Under the pieces are notes generated by a model. It ran no database searches. It was given only the letters and a program-made list of their open reading frames with translations, and was not told where the DNA came from. From assembly GCA_009801015.1 (NCBI GenBank), contig VHZZ01000670.1, forward strand, positions 3,301-38,961: DNA of 35,661 bases. Reading direction: 5' to 3'. Below, piece after piece: positions 21,401 to 30,167 of the stretch. Made by a program: the position numbers and the translations under genes. The number at the start of each line of letters is the position of its first letter. Within the stretch, counting starts at the first letter, position 1. The stretch comes from Silene noctiflora. Lineage: Eukaryota; Streptophyta; Magnoliopsida; Caryophyllales; Caryophyllaceae.

Positions 21401-24400
21401 TAACCTGATCTACGATCCTACGCTATACTTCTCGATCTTGTAGTAGTAACATTTCCATTTTTTGGTCTCTAAAATTTTATATATGACTTTCAAGATATTA
21501 AATTACTATAAAATGGAACATTTTGTGGGCACATGATAAGATAATAGTGTTTGAGATTTAAAAACTAGATTTTAACATATTTTGACAACGTAATTATGTA
21601 TTTTAGCTTATGGGATGTGTTTTTTCACATACGGATTTTACTCTTTTATATATGCCGTTCACAAATTTACCCTTATCATTTTTTCATTTCCTAATCTAGC
21701 TGATTTTTTCCCCTTCCCTATCTCCCTTCATGACCAATGGTTTCCACCAACACCACCTCCGTTCAACACCTCTTGCTCCGTTAATCTTGTCGCTGCCGAC
21801 GTCGCTCTGGCCGACCTCGACTGCCCTTTTCCGGCTACCATAGACCATAGTCAGCCCCCTAATAGATGAGAAAAGTCGACATCAAGTAACACAGGTTACC
21901 GGACACATTTGTAGATTTATGCATAAATTAAAGTTTACGATAACAATACCATTGTTAAACATATTAGAGTGACAAAGTTTAAGCTTCCTATGCGGGATGA
22001 AACTTCTAGTGGAATGTTAATTCTTTAAATTTCATTTGCTGCTACGTTACTTCCCTTGATGAGTACTTGAGTAGTAGTGGTGTTCTGGATCATTTCCAGA
22101 AGGTTGGTTGTACGACCATCCCTTCACCATATCCGGCTTCCATTTAAGGTTTGTAATTACCAAAGGCACATTCATCTTCAAAGGTCTGTATCCCATAACG
22201 TAGATCCAAATTCTGTAGTCATACAAGTAAACGTTAATTGATAAACAAGTAAATATTAATTTCACTAATTGATAAACCCTAATAATTTCAACATAACATC
22301 TTAATAATTGCTAATTAACAAAATTATTTCACTAATTGGAGAATTATACCCCATTGTTCAAGTTTATAGAACAATTAGATTCGATTTTAGGGAAAAAGTA
22401 TATGTAAGAGTTAATTTGATTAGGTTTAGTATAAAGGGCATGATATGGAATGGTTATGAAAAAGTATGTGAAAGAGTAAAGTTCGTATGTGAAAAATTAA
22501 TTCCGTAGTTTATTTGTAGGATCTTACTATTCTACAATTTGATCCTAATAACCCCATCAATCCAAAGTAGGATCCCGCTGCTGCTGATCAATCCAGTACT
22601 TCATACAACATTGCGATATTAAATATATTAAACAAAAAATGCTTATTCTTACTAGTATCATATATTGAACTAGATAATTATAAAAAATAAGAATACCTAT
22701 ATGTTTAGAATTCAAATTAAAGAAAATAACATTTGTAAAAAGGCGTTAATCTGGCCTCTTTCTGACCCTAACCCGACGTGAAACCCGTAGAAACCCGACT
22801 CATACAAACCCATATTTTACAAACCTAAATAGGCCTGACCCCATATCCCGTATTTTACCTGAACGGCTGAACCTGAAATGACTGTAACCCACTCACCTTA
22901 ACCGTATTTTACCCGAACATGAGATGACTTTAACCCTGCTCCTCCGACCCGTTTGACAGATCTAGCTCCAGCTTATATAAGAAGAGACAATTGTACCATG
23001 ACAACAAAGATTAATAAAGCTAAGACAACCAAACTGATAGAAATAATTAGGACATATTGCAGGACATCCTCTTCCCCGACCCAACGACCTCTAGTCCGAA
23101 AGTGATTATTCTAATGCCCAATTCAAGTGTAACATCGGCATGGTGTTTTAATGATACATATATAGGCTTCTTTGGTGAGCTGTGATAAGGGTTAGTCTAC
23201 TTGAAAAGAGTTATATCCTTGGATTGTTTTTGTTTAGAATTTTAGTTTTCAATTGAAGGACTTTTTTGTTCAGGATCTTGTAGCATTCGTTCCGCCCGAG
23301 TTGTTTCTTGAGTATTACTCATATATAATTCTCAACTCAGACTTTGGTAAATTGATGAGGTTGGGTGATAGGTTCTGCTAGTCTCTCCGACATCTATGTT
23401 ACACCCAGTCTTACGCTTATTGGATACTCAGTCACCTCAGGACACTTCATTTGAGTCAACGTTGACAATTTAAAGAAAACTGAGCCCACCACCGGGCATG
23501 CTCTCAAGTTGGAGATTTGTGTGTGAGATTGAGTATTTTAGGTTTTCAATCCATGTGTGGGAATGAGCTATACAAGGGTTGCCGAATTCGCTCCACCCCC
23601 TAGCGAATCGCGAATCGATACGATCGTATCAATTCGTAATTCGTTAGCGAATCAGTTCGGCCTAATTCGTTGTGAATTCGCCCAGAAAGAGCGAACTGAA
23701 ATACTTTGCCAAAACAGATGAAAATTGAAGAAAAAAAAGTAAAGTAAATGAAAGATACTTACACTTTGTACTCATTTTTATATGAAATTAGTAGATTTAG
23801 CTTTAAATTCATCTTAATTTCTGTATGAAGTATNNNNNNNNNNNNNNNNNNNNNNNNNNNNNNNNNNNNNNNNNNNNNNNNNNNNNNNNNNNNNNNNNNN
23901 NNNNNNNNNNNNNNNNNNNNNNNNNNNNNNNNNNNNNNNNNNNNNNNNNNNNNNNNNNNNNNNNNNNNNNNNNNNNNNNNNNNNNNNNNNNNNNNNNNNN
24001 NNNNNNNNNNNNNNNNNNNNNNNNNNNNNNNNNNNNNNNNNNNNNNNNNNNNNNNNNNNNNNNNNNNNNNNNNNNNNNNNNNNNNNNNNNNNNNNNNNNN
24101 NNNNNNNNNNNNNNNNNNNNNNNNNNNNNNNNNNNNNNNNNNNNNNNNNNNNNNNNNNNNNNNNNNNNNNNNNNNNNNNNNNNNNNNNNNNNNNNNNNNN
24201 NNNNNNNNNNNNNNNNNNNNNNNNNNNNNNNNNNNNNNNNNNNNNNNNTTCGTCTTGTATATTAAGCGAATCGATACGTATTAACGAATTATGTTATTTT
24301 TAATACGCTCAACGTATCGGATACGCTAAATAGAGCGAATCGCGAATTCGTATTACGAATTCGTATCGAGCGTATTACGTATTCGACAACCCTGAGCTAT

Positions 24401-26060
24401 ACGATACTTGAGACTCGAACATGGCCACATGGGTGTGAACCTGGGTCTTGTTTGGGTAGAAAAGGAGGAGATAAGGGAGAGGAGTGGGAATGGAGCAAAT
24501 GAGCTTCCCTCGAAATCTTTCCTACTTCAAAATTTTAAGTTGCCTTGTAAGTGGGAAATGAAGGGATCCATTTTCCTTCCTCTCCAAAATCCCTCCAACT
24601 CTATTTTCTAACCAAACAAGGATGTTTCACGGTTTCATCCCCACTTTTTCTTTAGAGCCCTCCATCCAAACAAATGGCTAGAGACCTAATTTTCACCCAT
24701 TGTTCATTGAAATATCAGAGTTCGACACTTGGACATGCACGTACATTTCTAGACAAGTCTGAGTAAGAATGAATAGTTGGATATTAGAGTGTTCTGTCGT
24801 GACTCTGTTAACTTAATAGTTGCCTGATCCATTAGTTTCACGAAGGCAATACTTCTGTAATCCAAACTTTTGAGTCTTTTTTTACTCACACATTACAAAT
24901 TATCAGGAAATGGAAGATATCACTTCTGACGGTAGTCAGCACAGAGGAATTCAGTATCCATTTTCAGTCAATGAAAAAGTTGTGATTAAGGCAAGTCATA
25001 TGAACATCTTTTTTCTTTTCAATACTGTAAAATGTCATTTATATATGGTGAAACCATTAGGAAATTGTGCAGGGAAACAGAAGAACCCCCGGAAAATTTG
25101 TCGGGAAAGAAGCTGTTATAACATCGCAATGCCTTAATGGCTGGTGAGTTGTTACCGCTCAATCAATTTAATATAAGGAGTAAGTTGTATAAATTCCCCG
25201 TACGTGACTGATTATATCAAGTTAGTGAAAATATTGTTTTAACTTTTACCTGGACAGATATGAAGCTTATACCTCTTAGTGACACTTTAGTGTGATGCTT
25301 TCATGCTTGGATACTTATTTAAGTTCACGGAATTTCTTTTTTTCTATTACTCTGTATGTTTGTTTTCATTTTCGGGGGAAACGAGCTCTTTGTCATAGAA
25401 GCATGTGCGTTAGGTTGAGGACATTTGAATTCATTTCCATGTCTTTGAGGCACTGGAGTAACCTATATGTTGCAGTTGTCATATTGCCTTCTGGTATGAG
25501 ATGGGCTTAGCTTCGAATATAAGGTGGTCTGCCAAGAATAAATTTACCGTTGTGTGGTCTCATTCCACAATAAGCAATCAAATTTTTTTCATTTCATCAA
25601 CTACTGTAATTTGTTTGCAATTGTTTTCTTTTGACAAGTACAGAGAACCGTGGGGGTTTTCTTACGTCTATGTGGAAAAAGCTTGTTTAGAGAGCCTAAG
25701 ACAACACAGGGAGTGAAGGTCTTGAGTTGAGCTTTTAAGGTTCCAGATTGGAAACTTACTTGAAAACCTTAAAAATCAACCCTAGCTTTCATGGGTTCAT
25801 CTTACTCAATACTTGGTTTTTTTTGCTATTCCTTAGTCCAGTTATCAGACATGTTTAGTATTTTCTCGGGTCAGATCGTTAATTTCTGTTTGCTTGAAAT
25901 GATCTCTTTTTCTCTTTGTTTTTACATGTAAAGGTACTTGTTGAAAATCACGGGCAGTGGAGAAAGTGTACGGTTGCAATATAGGTCTCTTCAGAAGCTC
26001 TCAGCATCGCAGACTAATGAGGAGAAATGTACGTCGGAGCCTATACAAACTAATAGCTAA
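6404..26060 (+). CDS. PUB62: U-box protein, PUB62/63 type (12 exons, 522 aa)
   Basis: Exons, all in frame with consistent phases: 6404-6714, 6974-7090, 7175-7367, 7460-7626, 8419-8590, 9273-9334, 15757-15838, 20457-20514, 20712-20836, 24907-24990, 25073-25143, 25934-26060 (stop 26058-26060). Start is the first ATG in the frame; a second Met lies four codons later. Residues about 60-275 form a conserved region that resembles a 2-oxoglutarate dioxygenase core (GLLTLISSD, GLQV at 205-208, RTSFAF at 263-268) without the iron-binding residues. Residues about 335-395 are a U-box/RING-like domain (CGHSF at 353-357, RCSLC at 370-374, then MIPNLALRAA), the fold that recruits E2 ubiquitin enzymes. The C-terminus (YPFSVNEKVVIKGNRRTPGK, then SQCLNGWYLLKI) is the conserved tail of PUB62-like proteins, recalled from memory. 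Probable E3 ligase; substrate unknown. Introns 6 (6.4 kb), 7 (4.6 kb) and 9 (4.1 kb) are filled with transposons. Donor of exon 9 (GTTTTT) is weak. Symbol means PUB62-like. Confidence 0.9.
9880..10101. repeat. 111-bp tandem duplication
   Basis: Two head-to-tail copies with a 111-bp period (the motif tagatctttc starts at 9881 and 9992), nearly identical: gttgatg in the first, gctgatg in the second. It sits at the edge of the gag relic, and its end (gcaagaggacc) also matches the inverted gag copy near 11910, so the unit is part of the retroelement. Confidence 0.9.
10102..11215 (+). pseudogene. Gypsy (Athila/Tat-like) gag relic, plus orientation
   Basis: The plus-strand translation from about 10108 gives VEVRYLVNKEAVALEAVTAR and, further on, ATKEHRDRFDDL-type and PFVSNVAELFAAHFVSVEGL-type stretches broken by stops and frame changes. 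The same region in opposite orientation (about 11285-11930) has a longer open frame. The EEHR..FDDL..IHPTRF pattern is typical of the gag start of Athila-like gypsy elements (family recalled, not searched). Heavily decayed. Ends about 11215, with a short LTR-like motif at 11197-11215. Confidence 0.6.
11285..12055 (-). pseudogene. Gypsy (Athila/Tat-like) gag relic, minus orientation
   Basis: An open frame at 11660-12004 (minus) encodes GPRVEVRYPVNKIAVEAETV and then FATKEHRKTLDDL, IHPTRFLDVKSL, an Athila-like gag N-terminus. A start codon upstream near 12045 in another frame (MDSRGKRKRSAES) suggests the original start, separated by a frame change. The 11285-11660 part is colinear with 10380-10640 of the plus-oriented copy at about four-fifths identity by eye. 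Capsid assembly would be the gag role; no complete protein survives. Confidence 0.65.
12056..12600 (-). repeat. Probable gypsy 5' leader/LTR remnant
   Basis: It lies directly upstream of the minus-oriented gag relic. From 12400 to 12530 it holds several GTCGATCGAC/TGATCGATT motifs, like the LTR-like stretch at 14585-14735. No TG..CA ends or primer-binding site were identified. Confidence 0.4.
12601..13040. other. AT-rich stretch, no gene seen
   Basis: Rich in short aatgaat/ctaaatg words, with no open frame or recognised element end. Probably internal retroelement or intron sequence. Confidence 0.4.
13195..14143 (-). pseudogene. Gypsy (Athila/Tat-like) protease-RT relic
   Basis: Minus-strand reading. 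From 14143 to 13844 it has FMKDILTRKRNFNEMETIAF, TEECTLTKQV and SFSIPCTIG, the region leading into the aspartic protease. From 13843 to about 13560, GVSRGR, HIVGAIIDVKHGRLTLEVGD and related stretches continue it with stops. From 13548 to 13285, SHLKYALLDESEHYPDIVGS and VVLKKNKKAMGYSLT lead into the reverse transcriptase, whose start (DLKGISPDICMHQIN) follows in another frame at about 13240-13290. The protease active-site segment is missing (see findings). A tandem duplication of about 22 bp (acatatctagcacaatga) lies at about 13742-13785. Integrase and RNase H are absent. Confidence 0.85.
14144..15014 (-). repeat. Gypsy LTR/5' end remnant
   Basis: On the minus strand the edge reads TGATGCATGCC at 15014, matching the fragment at 1-95. 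The stretch 14585-14735 carries GGTCGATCGA/TCGATTGACC motifs, like 12400-12530. The distance from this edge to the protease relic (under 0.9 kb) is too short for a full LTR plus gag, so an internal deletion has removed gag. The left limit of the LTR is not determined. Confidence 0.5.
15015..15756 (+). other. Intron 6, 3' part
   Basis: AT-rich sequence leading to the acceptor at 15756. No element end or gene is recognised. The first bases, gtagc, could be a target duplication of the adjacent LTR end, with no partner found. Confidence 0.5.
15839..16683 (+). other. Intron 7, 5' part, no element seen
   Basis: Ordinary T-rich intron sequence after the donor GTAGGA. No coding signal or terminal repeats were recognised. 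Confidence 0.5.
16684..16756. repeat. Polypyrimidine (CT/T) microsatellite
   Basis: About 70 bases almost entirely C and T on the plus strand, ending in a run of about 18 T. It is a simple-sequence tract in intron 7, and the frames called across it are spurious. Confidence 0.9.
16757..17883 (+). other. Intron 7, central part, no element seen
   Basis: No coding sequence or clear element end is recognised. A short palindrome (agtacatgtac) lies near 16828. Confidence 0.4.
17884..18146. mobile_element. Stowaway-like MITE (263 bp)
   Basis: The terminal inverted repeats ctccctcccatccaaacc and, on the other strand, ctccctctcatccaaacc continue into AAAGGTAAC/AAGGGTAAC. They are flanked by TA (17882-17883 and 18147-18148). 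CTCCCTCC ends with a TA duplication define Stowaway MITEs mobilised by Tc1/Mariner transposases. Non-coding. Confidence 0.9.
18285..19657. mobile_element. Non-autonomous Mutator-like element (1.37 kb)
   Basis: It has long terminal inverted repeats of about 150 bp: the left starts cggaaatttcccatggtacc and the right, reversed, starts cggaaatttcccatgatacc. Both continue through CTTTGGCAGATTACACA and TTTCCGTCATAAC. A perfect 9-bp duplication atataataa flanks it (18276-18284 and 19658-19666). Long TIRs with 9-bp duplications are diagnostic of Mutator-like elements. No transposase is seen. The interior includes a 142-bp duplication around an N at 18926, so the true length may be about 1.23 kb. Confidence 0.92.
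18784..19068. repeat. 142-bp duplication around a single N
   Basis: Copies at 18784-18925 and 18927-19068, separated by one N at 18926. They differ at only a couple of sites (atgcgaaag/atgtgaaag, tttggattt/tttgaattt). The arrangement suggests two contig ends, or two alleles, joined without merging. Confidence 0.85.
19667..20456 (+). other. Intron 7, 3' part
   Basis: No gene is seen. At about 20238-20276 a 19-20 bp unit (aatttattgaaagatatatg) is tandemly duplicated. The CGATACGAGTGCGTGTCCAAG segment just before it looks like a dispersed repeat fragment. The acceptor is at 20456. Confidence 0.5.
20932..21028 (+). other. Exon-like open segment, 5' half, in intron 9
   Basis: After a splice-acceptor-like TTATCTCTTGTTAAG, 32 stop-free codons (begins VISKPLKSMFGY) run up to the hAT insertion site. 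The same frame continues after the element from 22972, once one target duplication is removed, for about 43 further codons to a TGA at 23103-23105. I do not recognise the product. It may be an alternative or former terminal exon, or a captured fragment. Confidence 0.4.
21032..22964. mobile_element. Non-autonomous hAT-like element (1.9 kb)
   Basis: The left end is tagagctgtcaaaagatgac and the right end, reversed, is tagatctgtcaaacgggtcg. TAGNNCTGTCAAA is a common plant hAT terminus. Direct repeats flank it: agctccag (21021-21028) and agctccag (22964-22971). These leave two or three extra bases at the left, so the exact boundary is uncertain. The subterminal regions are rich in GACCCG/ACCCGA motifs. 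No transposase is seen; the 84-residue frame at 21615-21869 has no recognisable domain. Confidence 0.75.
22972..23105 (+). other. Exon-like open segment, 3' half, in intron 9
   Basis: Continuation of the stop-free frame interrupted by the hAT element (reads YIRRDNCTMTTKINKAKTTK and on), Lys/Thr/Ile rich, stop TGA at 23103-23105. Function unknown. Confidence 0.35.
23573..24394. mobile_element. hAT-like element containing an assembly gap
   Basis: The left end is aagggttgccgaattcg and the right end, reversed, is cagggttgtcgaatacg. A perfect 8-bp duplication agctatac (23565-23572 and 24395-24402) flanks it. Both arms are packed with GCGAATCG, GAATTCG and CGTATC words (subterminal repeats). The interior includes 415 N (23834-24248), so coding content cannot be judged. 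Confidence 0.85.
23834..24248. other. Assembly gap (415 N)
   Basis: An unbroken run of N inside the hAT-like element, placed where repeats probably blocked assembly. The true size is unknown. Confidence 0.98.
24447..24620. mobile_element. Small MITE with CTTGTTTGG ends
   Basis: The left end cttgtttgggtagaaaa and the right end, reversed, cttgtttggttagaaaa form a 17-bp inverted repeat with one mismatch, enclosing 174 bp. The family is probably PIF/Harbinger-like. No clear target duplication was identified. Confidence 0.65.
24991..24992 (+). other. Non-canonical GC splice donor (intron 10)
   Basis: The exon ends AAG and the intron begins GCAAGT, matching the AG|GCAAGT consensus of GC-AG introns. 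The acceptor is GCAG at 25072. Only this junction joins the conserved VVIK and GNRRTP peptides in frame; the intron is 82 bp. Confidence 0.8.
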
Positions 26061-26702
26061 CCTACCTTCAAGATAGACGATGCGTCGTTCGATGTTCTCT
26101 TCAGGTTCCATTGTTTCTTCATTCTTGACCTACTTTTGTGATCTTTATCCATGTATAGATATCAGATGTACTAACTAGGAAGGCAAAACACTATTGCTAA
26201 TGGCCATCTCTGTTCAACCTTCACTTAGTGTATCAATGAAATTGTGCTCTCGATGAGCTTATATAAGTTCAAGTCCAAAAATGCATTATTGCTGGACTGT
26301 AGTATGATAAGATGTGTTGATTAGACTCAACACTTGTTCAGGGCATCTTTTTTTTTTTTTTTTTTTTTGGATCGAATGATATTAATTGATTTTGAACTGA
26401 AGTCGAGTGAATGACATTTGTTGACTAACATCAGGAAAATATATTTATCAACTCAACATCAGGGATAGTAGTTTTGCAGTTTTGGTAATAATTTATGTGA
26501 AATCACTTTACATTGGGTATTTGTAGTTGAAGATTTTCATAAATGGTGGACTTGAAATTATTATCAAGAAGTCATTAGTTTTTTTAACCCTGATCACTTA
26601 TCAAAACTCCAACAATCAATCATTTATATGGTTTATATGGTTCTATTGAGCCTACCTTAAACTCGGAATTGTAGGGATATATTTGGAGAGCCAATTGACT
26701 CT
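26061..26702. other. 3' intergenic/UTR between convergent genes
   Basis: Contains the 3' UTR of the U-box gene and, on the other strand, that of the transporter. A run of T lies at about 26348-26368. No further gene is seen; poly(A) sites are not placed. Confidence 0.6.
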
Positions 26703-28229
26703 TTAAATGCAACCGCAAAGACCAGAATCCTTAGCGGTAACTTCTTGTTCTTCCATGGTATCACACAACACCTTACTCCTTGTCTCCGGTAAGCTCAGCA
26801 CCAAAATCCCACAAACGATTATAGTCACTCCAAAGACGGTATGACCAAATAACTCATTTCTCCTCCCAATGACAACCAAAATTGGTACAAAAACCGACGC
26901 AAAGAGCAGTGCCTGCCTCGACAATGAGACTGCCGTGTTTCTTACACATGTCGGAAACAACTCGACTGTGTAGATAAACAAGATGTTGAAAACCATACAA
27001 GCACAAAAGAGTGCTGTCAATTCTAATCCAACTCGAATGCCCTTGTGATCATGCCCGGCTATAATGGAAACAATACTTGTCGCGCCACTGACCGTACAAA
27101 ACCCGAGAATTGAGCTTCGTCTATTAACTCTTTGGATCCAAAACAGGTAAGAAAGCAGAGAAGAGACGAGAAAGATAAGCGAGTTGAAAATCGAGCTTAG
27201 GTAGATGTTGGGGCCTAAGCTTCCGACACCTAAGAACATGCCAAAGTACATCATTCCGACCCCAAAACTGAGCACCATTGTTACTAGCAGCCTTTGAATT
27301 GCCCATCTTTTCTTGGCTATAACCCTGATTGAAGAGAATGGATTGACTTTTGATTGTTCGATTTTGAACATGTTTCTTGCCAAGACCGAGCTGAGATGAG
27401 ATACTGTTCCGATTCTTTTTAGCACACTCACAGCCTCGTTTTGTCGCCCTTGAAGGAAGAGCCATCTAGGGGACTCAAATAGACAAAAATGAATCATTAC
27501 AGAATACAAGATTCCAGGAGTAGAAGTCCAGATGTAAAGGGCTCTCCAGGACGAGTTTCGGGTCAAGTAAGCTATGCCGGTCAAGGACAGGATGCCAAGA
27601 GTCAAGGATATGAAACCGAGCAAGACTATCTGCCCTCGCCACCTCTTTCCGACCTTCTCTGACAAGAGGACAAAAGAGGAAATTGTTATTGATACTCTAC
27701 CAGCTCCACAAATGAAGCGAAGGACACAGTACCACCAGAAACTGGGAGCGAACCCAGACGCAAGTGCTGCAAGAGACATCGTCAGACAGGAGAATAACAG
27801 TAGTTTTTTCCGGCCTAGTGACGTGTCACCAAGTGATGCCACGAGAAACCCAGTTAACAAGCAACCGAGAAAGTAACAAGTTGCCGGTAAACCCTTGATG
27901 AATGAGGTGGCACATTCGAGATCCCAGTCTGATATGATTGTTCTATTCTTATTCGCGACCCAATTCCAGTCAGCTCTTGGTAGAGAGCATATGTTAGAAT
28001 AGGAGTTGCAGTTGACAGTATTAGTGTTAGTACAATACCACGCTGGCTGAGCATCGGTGAAGACGCTGATCAACGTCTGTTGGTTATCGAAAAGAGGTGG
28101 AATACATGCAAAGATGGCTTGCAGAATCTGATTCCATGTCATCTTCCCAAGGCTGCCCTCAATCACCTCTTCGACAGACATTGGTGCCGGAGTTGCATCA
28201 TCCTCGGTGGAGCTTGTCATCTCTGCCAT
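26703..28229 (-). CDS. Organic cation/carnitine transporter (MFS), 508 aa
   Basis: Intronless, complete, 508 residues. This is a membrane carrier of the plant organic cation transporter family (major facilitator superfamily), which moves organic cations or carnitine across the plasma or vacuolar membrane; the substrate is not readable here. The short cytosolic N-terminus is followed by a first helix (about 36-56), then a large loop with four Cys (66-110; PAWYCTNTN, SNICSLPRADW, DWDLECA), the family hallmark. A signature loop between helices 2 and 3, GDTSLGRKK, is at 134-142, KRWRGQ at 195-200 and ESPRWLF at 252-258 before the central loop. The second half has about six more helices and ELFPTCVRNTAVSLSRQ at 423-439. 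Length is typical of the OCT2/3/5/6-like intronless group. Start is supported by length and family position. It is convergent with the U-box gene; the short C-tail ends GLCGCI. Confidence 0.92.
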   Translation of the reverse strand: MAEMTSSTEDDATPAPMSVEEVIEGSLGKMTWNQILQAIFACIPPLFDNQQTLISVFTDAQPAWYCTNTNTVNCNSYSNICSLPRADWNWVANKNRTIISDWDLECATSFIKGLPATCYFLGCLLTGFLVASLGDTSLGRKKLLLFSCLTMSLAALASGFAPSFWWYCVLRFICGAGRVSITISSFVLLSEKVGKRWRGQIVLLGFISLTLGILSLTGIAYLTRNSSWRALYIWTSTPGILYSVMIHFCLFESPRWLFLQGRQNEAVSVLKRIGTVSHLSSVLARNMFKIEQSKVNPFSSIRVIAKKRWAIQRLLVTMVLSFGVGMMYFGMFLGVGSLGPNIYLSSIFNSLIFLVSSLLSYLFWIQRVNRRSSILGFCTVSGATSIVSIIAGHDHKGIRVGLELTALFCACMVFNILFIYTVELFPTCVRNTAVSLSRQALLFASVFVPILVVIGRRNELFGHTVFGVTIIVCGILVLSLPETRSKVLCDTMEEQEVTAKDSGLCGCI

Positions 28230-30037
28230 GTTCGCCCTGCAGTCTAGAGACCAAAATATTGTTGAAGTTTTTGTGAGTGCAGACGAGGAATGTAATATTG
28301 TAATGAGAAAAATGGTGGAAAATATGGAGGGTATTATTATTATAACAGAGCATATCCTTGTAATAATGTCAGTATTTTTTAGGACTTAAGGAAGGAAACA
28401 ATCAACGGTTTGATAATTGAAAATAAAAAGCGGTGACTTAATTAAATAGTGAATAAGGCAAGTTGGATAGGTTGATACGTATAAATCCAAGAAAATGAAG
28501 GACAATAGCTCAGGTTAGCAAGAAAGCTGACTAGATTTGTTGGCAGTAATGAATGAATAATGAATCTGACTATCTGAGTGAGTAATAATTGAGACTTTGT
28601 AATCACAAATCGTTATTGTTGGGGTCTCCGGTAATGGACTAATGGGTGCTGGAAAGAGTGTATGCAATGCACCATTATTGATTATGAATTTCAGCATTCT
28701 CGTAAGCATCCTTTCATTTATTAAAAAAGAAACAACCAAACAAGAGCGGGAATTTGCTCCTTCAAGAAAATCATCATGAGATTGCCCCTTACGCCACTTT
28801 AAAAGTACATCATATGTACCAAAAAAAAAGTACATCATAGTTTATCCTATAACAAAATGATAATAATAAAACACTGCTACATTAAGTCTATATATAATAA
28901 TAATAAGACAAATTAACCATCTATCTTAGTGCCACATCAATATTTTCAATTATTTACACAATCCACCTCCACAGCACCAACTCATTTATTAGCAAAAAAA
29001 AAAAAACAATTAAAAAAAAAAACCAAAGCACTATATAACACCATTAAACTCTTATTTTAGAAAAAAAAAAAGAGTAAATGTTTAAATAATTTGTAGCATT
29101 AAATACAAACTAGAACACCACAAATATTAAAATTTATTTATTTTTTTAACTTTAAAGTAAATTAAATGATTTAAACAACGATTAAACATCAAAGTAAATT
29201 CTAATTTTAATTTTAGAATTTTATTATAAAATAAGTTATCTCGCAAAAAAACAAAAAAAAAAACCATATTATATATGTCACTATAACTTTTACTACGTTT
29301 GTAAATGTTATCATGAGCATATAAATTGAACAAATAAATAAGCTTTTATTATTTTGTTGTTACAACGACATATTAATTTAATTGTTATTATGTTGTATAA
29401 TTGTACCCGTTAATATCAATGAATTGATTACACATAAAAAAAAGCTTGAAAAACAAAATTCATATAACGTACTTCAAATATTATATAGCGTAGTATATTA
29501 AAATATCATAGTACAAGGAAAACATAGAGGGCACCAGGTATATTGCAATGAAAAAAAAAACAATTTAATGCAAAAATAAAAATTAAAGACCACGGCCTAA
29601 AAACAGTGGTGCTTGTTTGAAATTGGCACGGTAATTATGAAAATAATGAAAATATATGAGAAACATATTAAAAGTAAAGAACCCTGGCAAATGATGAAAA
29701 TTAGCAACAGGCTTACCGCCTATTCAATTAATACGGATAATTTTGTATTACAATTGTTAGCAACAAAAATGTCAACATGTTTCATACTAATGAGGTTACA
29801 GTCGTGCGTAAACTTAAACAATTAATCTCAAAGGTACCCGTGATTTTCACAGGTGCAAAAGCTAGTTATAGCTCACAATTCGATTGATTTATCCTCAGTT
29901 GACCACTACTTCCAAGATATCAAGTACAAAATATACTTGATAAACACAACTCCTCCTCCAACTCTCATCGCTAAAAACACCACATGCGCATGCATACCAT
30001 ATGTATACACTTTTGCTTACCATTTTATTACTTCTCG
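28230..30037. other. AT-rich intergenic, upstream of the transporter gene
   Basis: Includes the transporter promoter on the minus strand (28230 upward), with no convincing TATA box placed. The remainder is homopolymer-rich A/T sequence with only short chance frames. No gene or element end is recognised. Confidence 0.6.
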
Positions 30038-30161
30038 TACCATTTTATCAACTTTTTATTCTTCTCCCAATCACTCATACCATTTTATCAACTTTTTATT
30101 CTTCTCCCAATCAATTTACGTAATTACTGTATCCAACACGCATTTTTACTGTATCCAACAC
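30038..30161. repeat. Short tandem repeats next to the solo LTR
   Basis: A 40-bp unit (taccattttatcaac...cccaatca) starts at 30038 and 30078. A 14-bp unit actgtatccaacac starts at 30126 and 30148. They directly precede the LTR start at 30168. Confidence 0.85.
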
Positions 30162-30167
30162 ATTTTC

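Noticed and set aside
21615..21869. 84-codon frame in the large hAT-like element
   Set aside because: No transposase motif and no recognisable domain; compositionally ordinary for chance.
23825..24265. 146-codon frame made of X residues
   Set aside because: It is the assembly gap read through; no sequence supports it.
27574..27876. Plus-strand 100-codon frame inside the transporter gene
   Set aside because: Antisense shadow of the intact 508-codon transporter.
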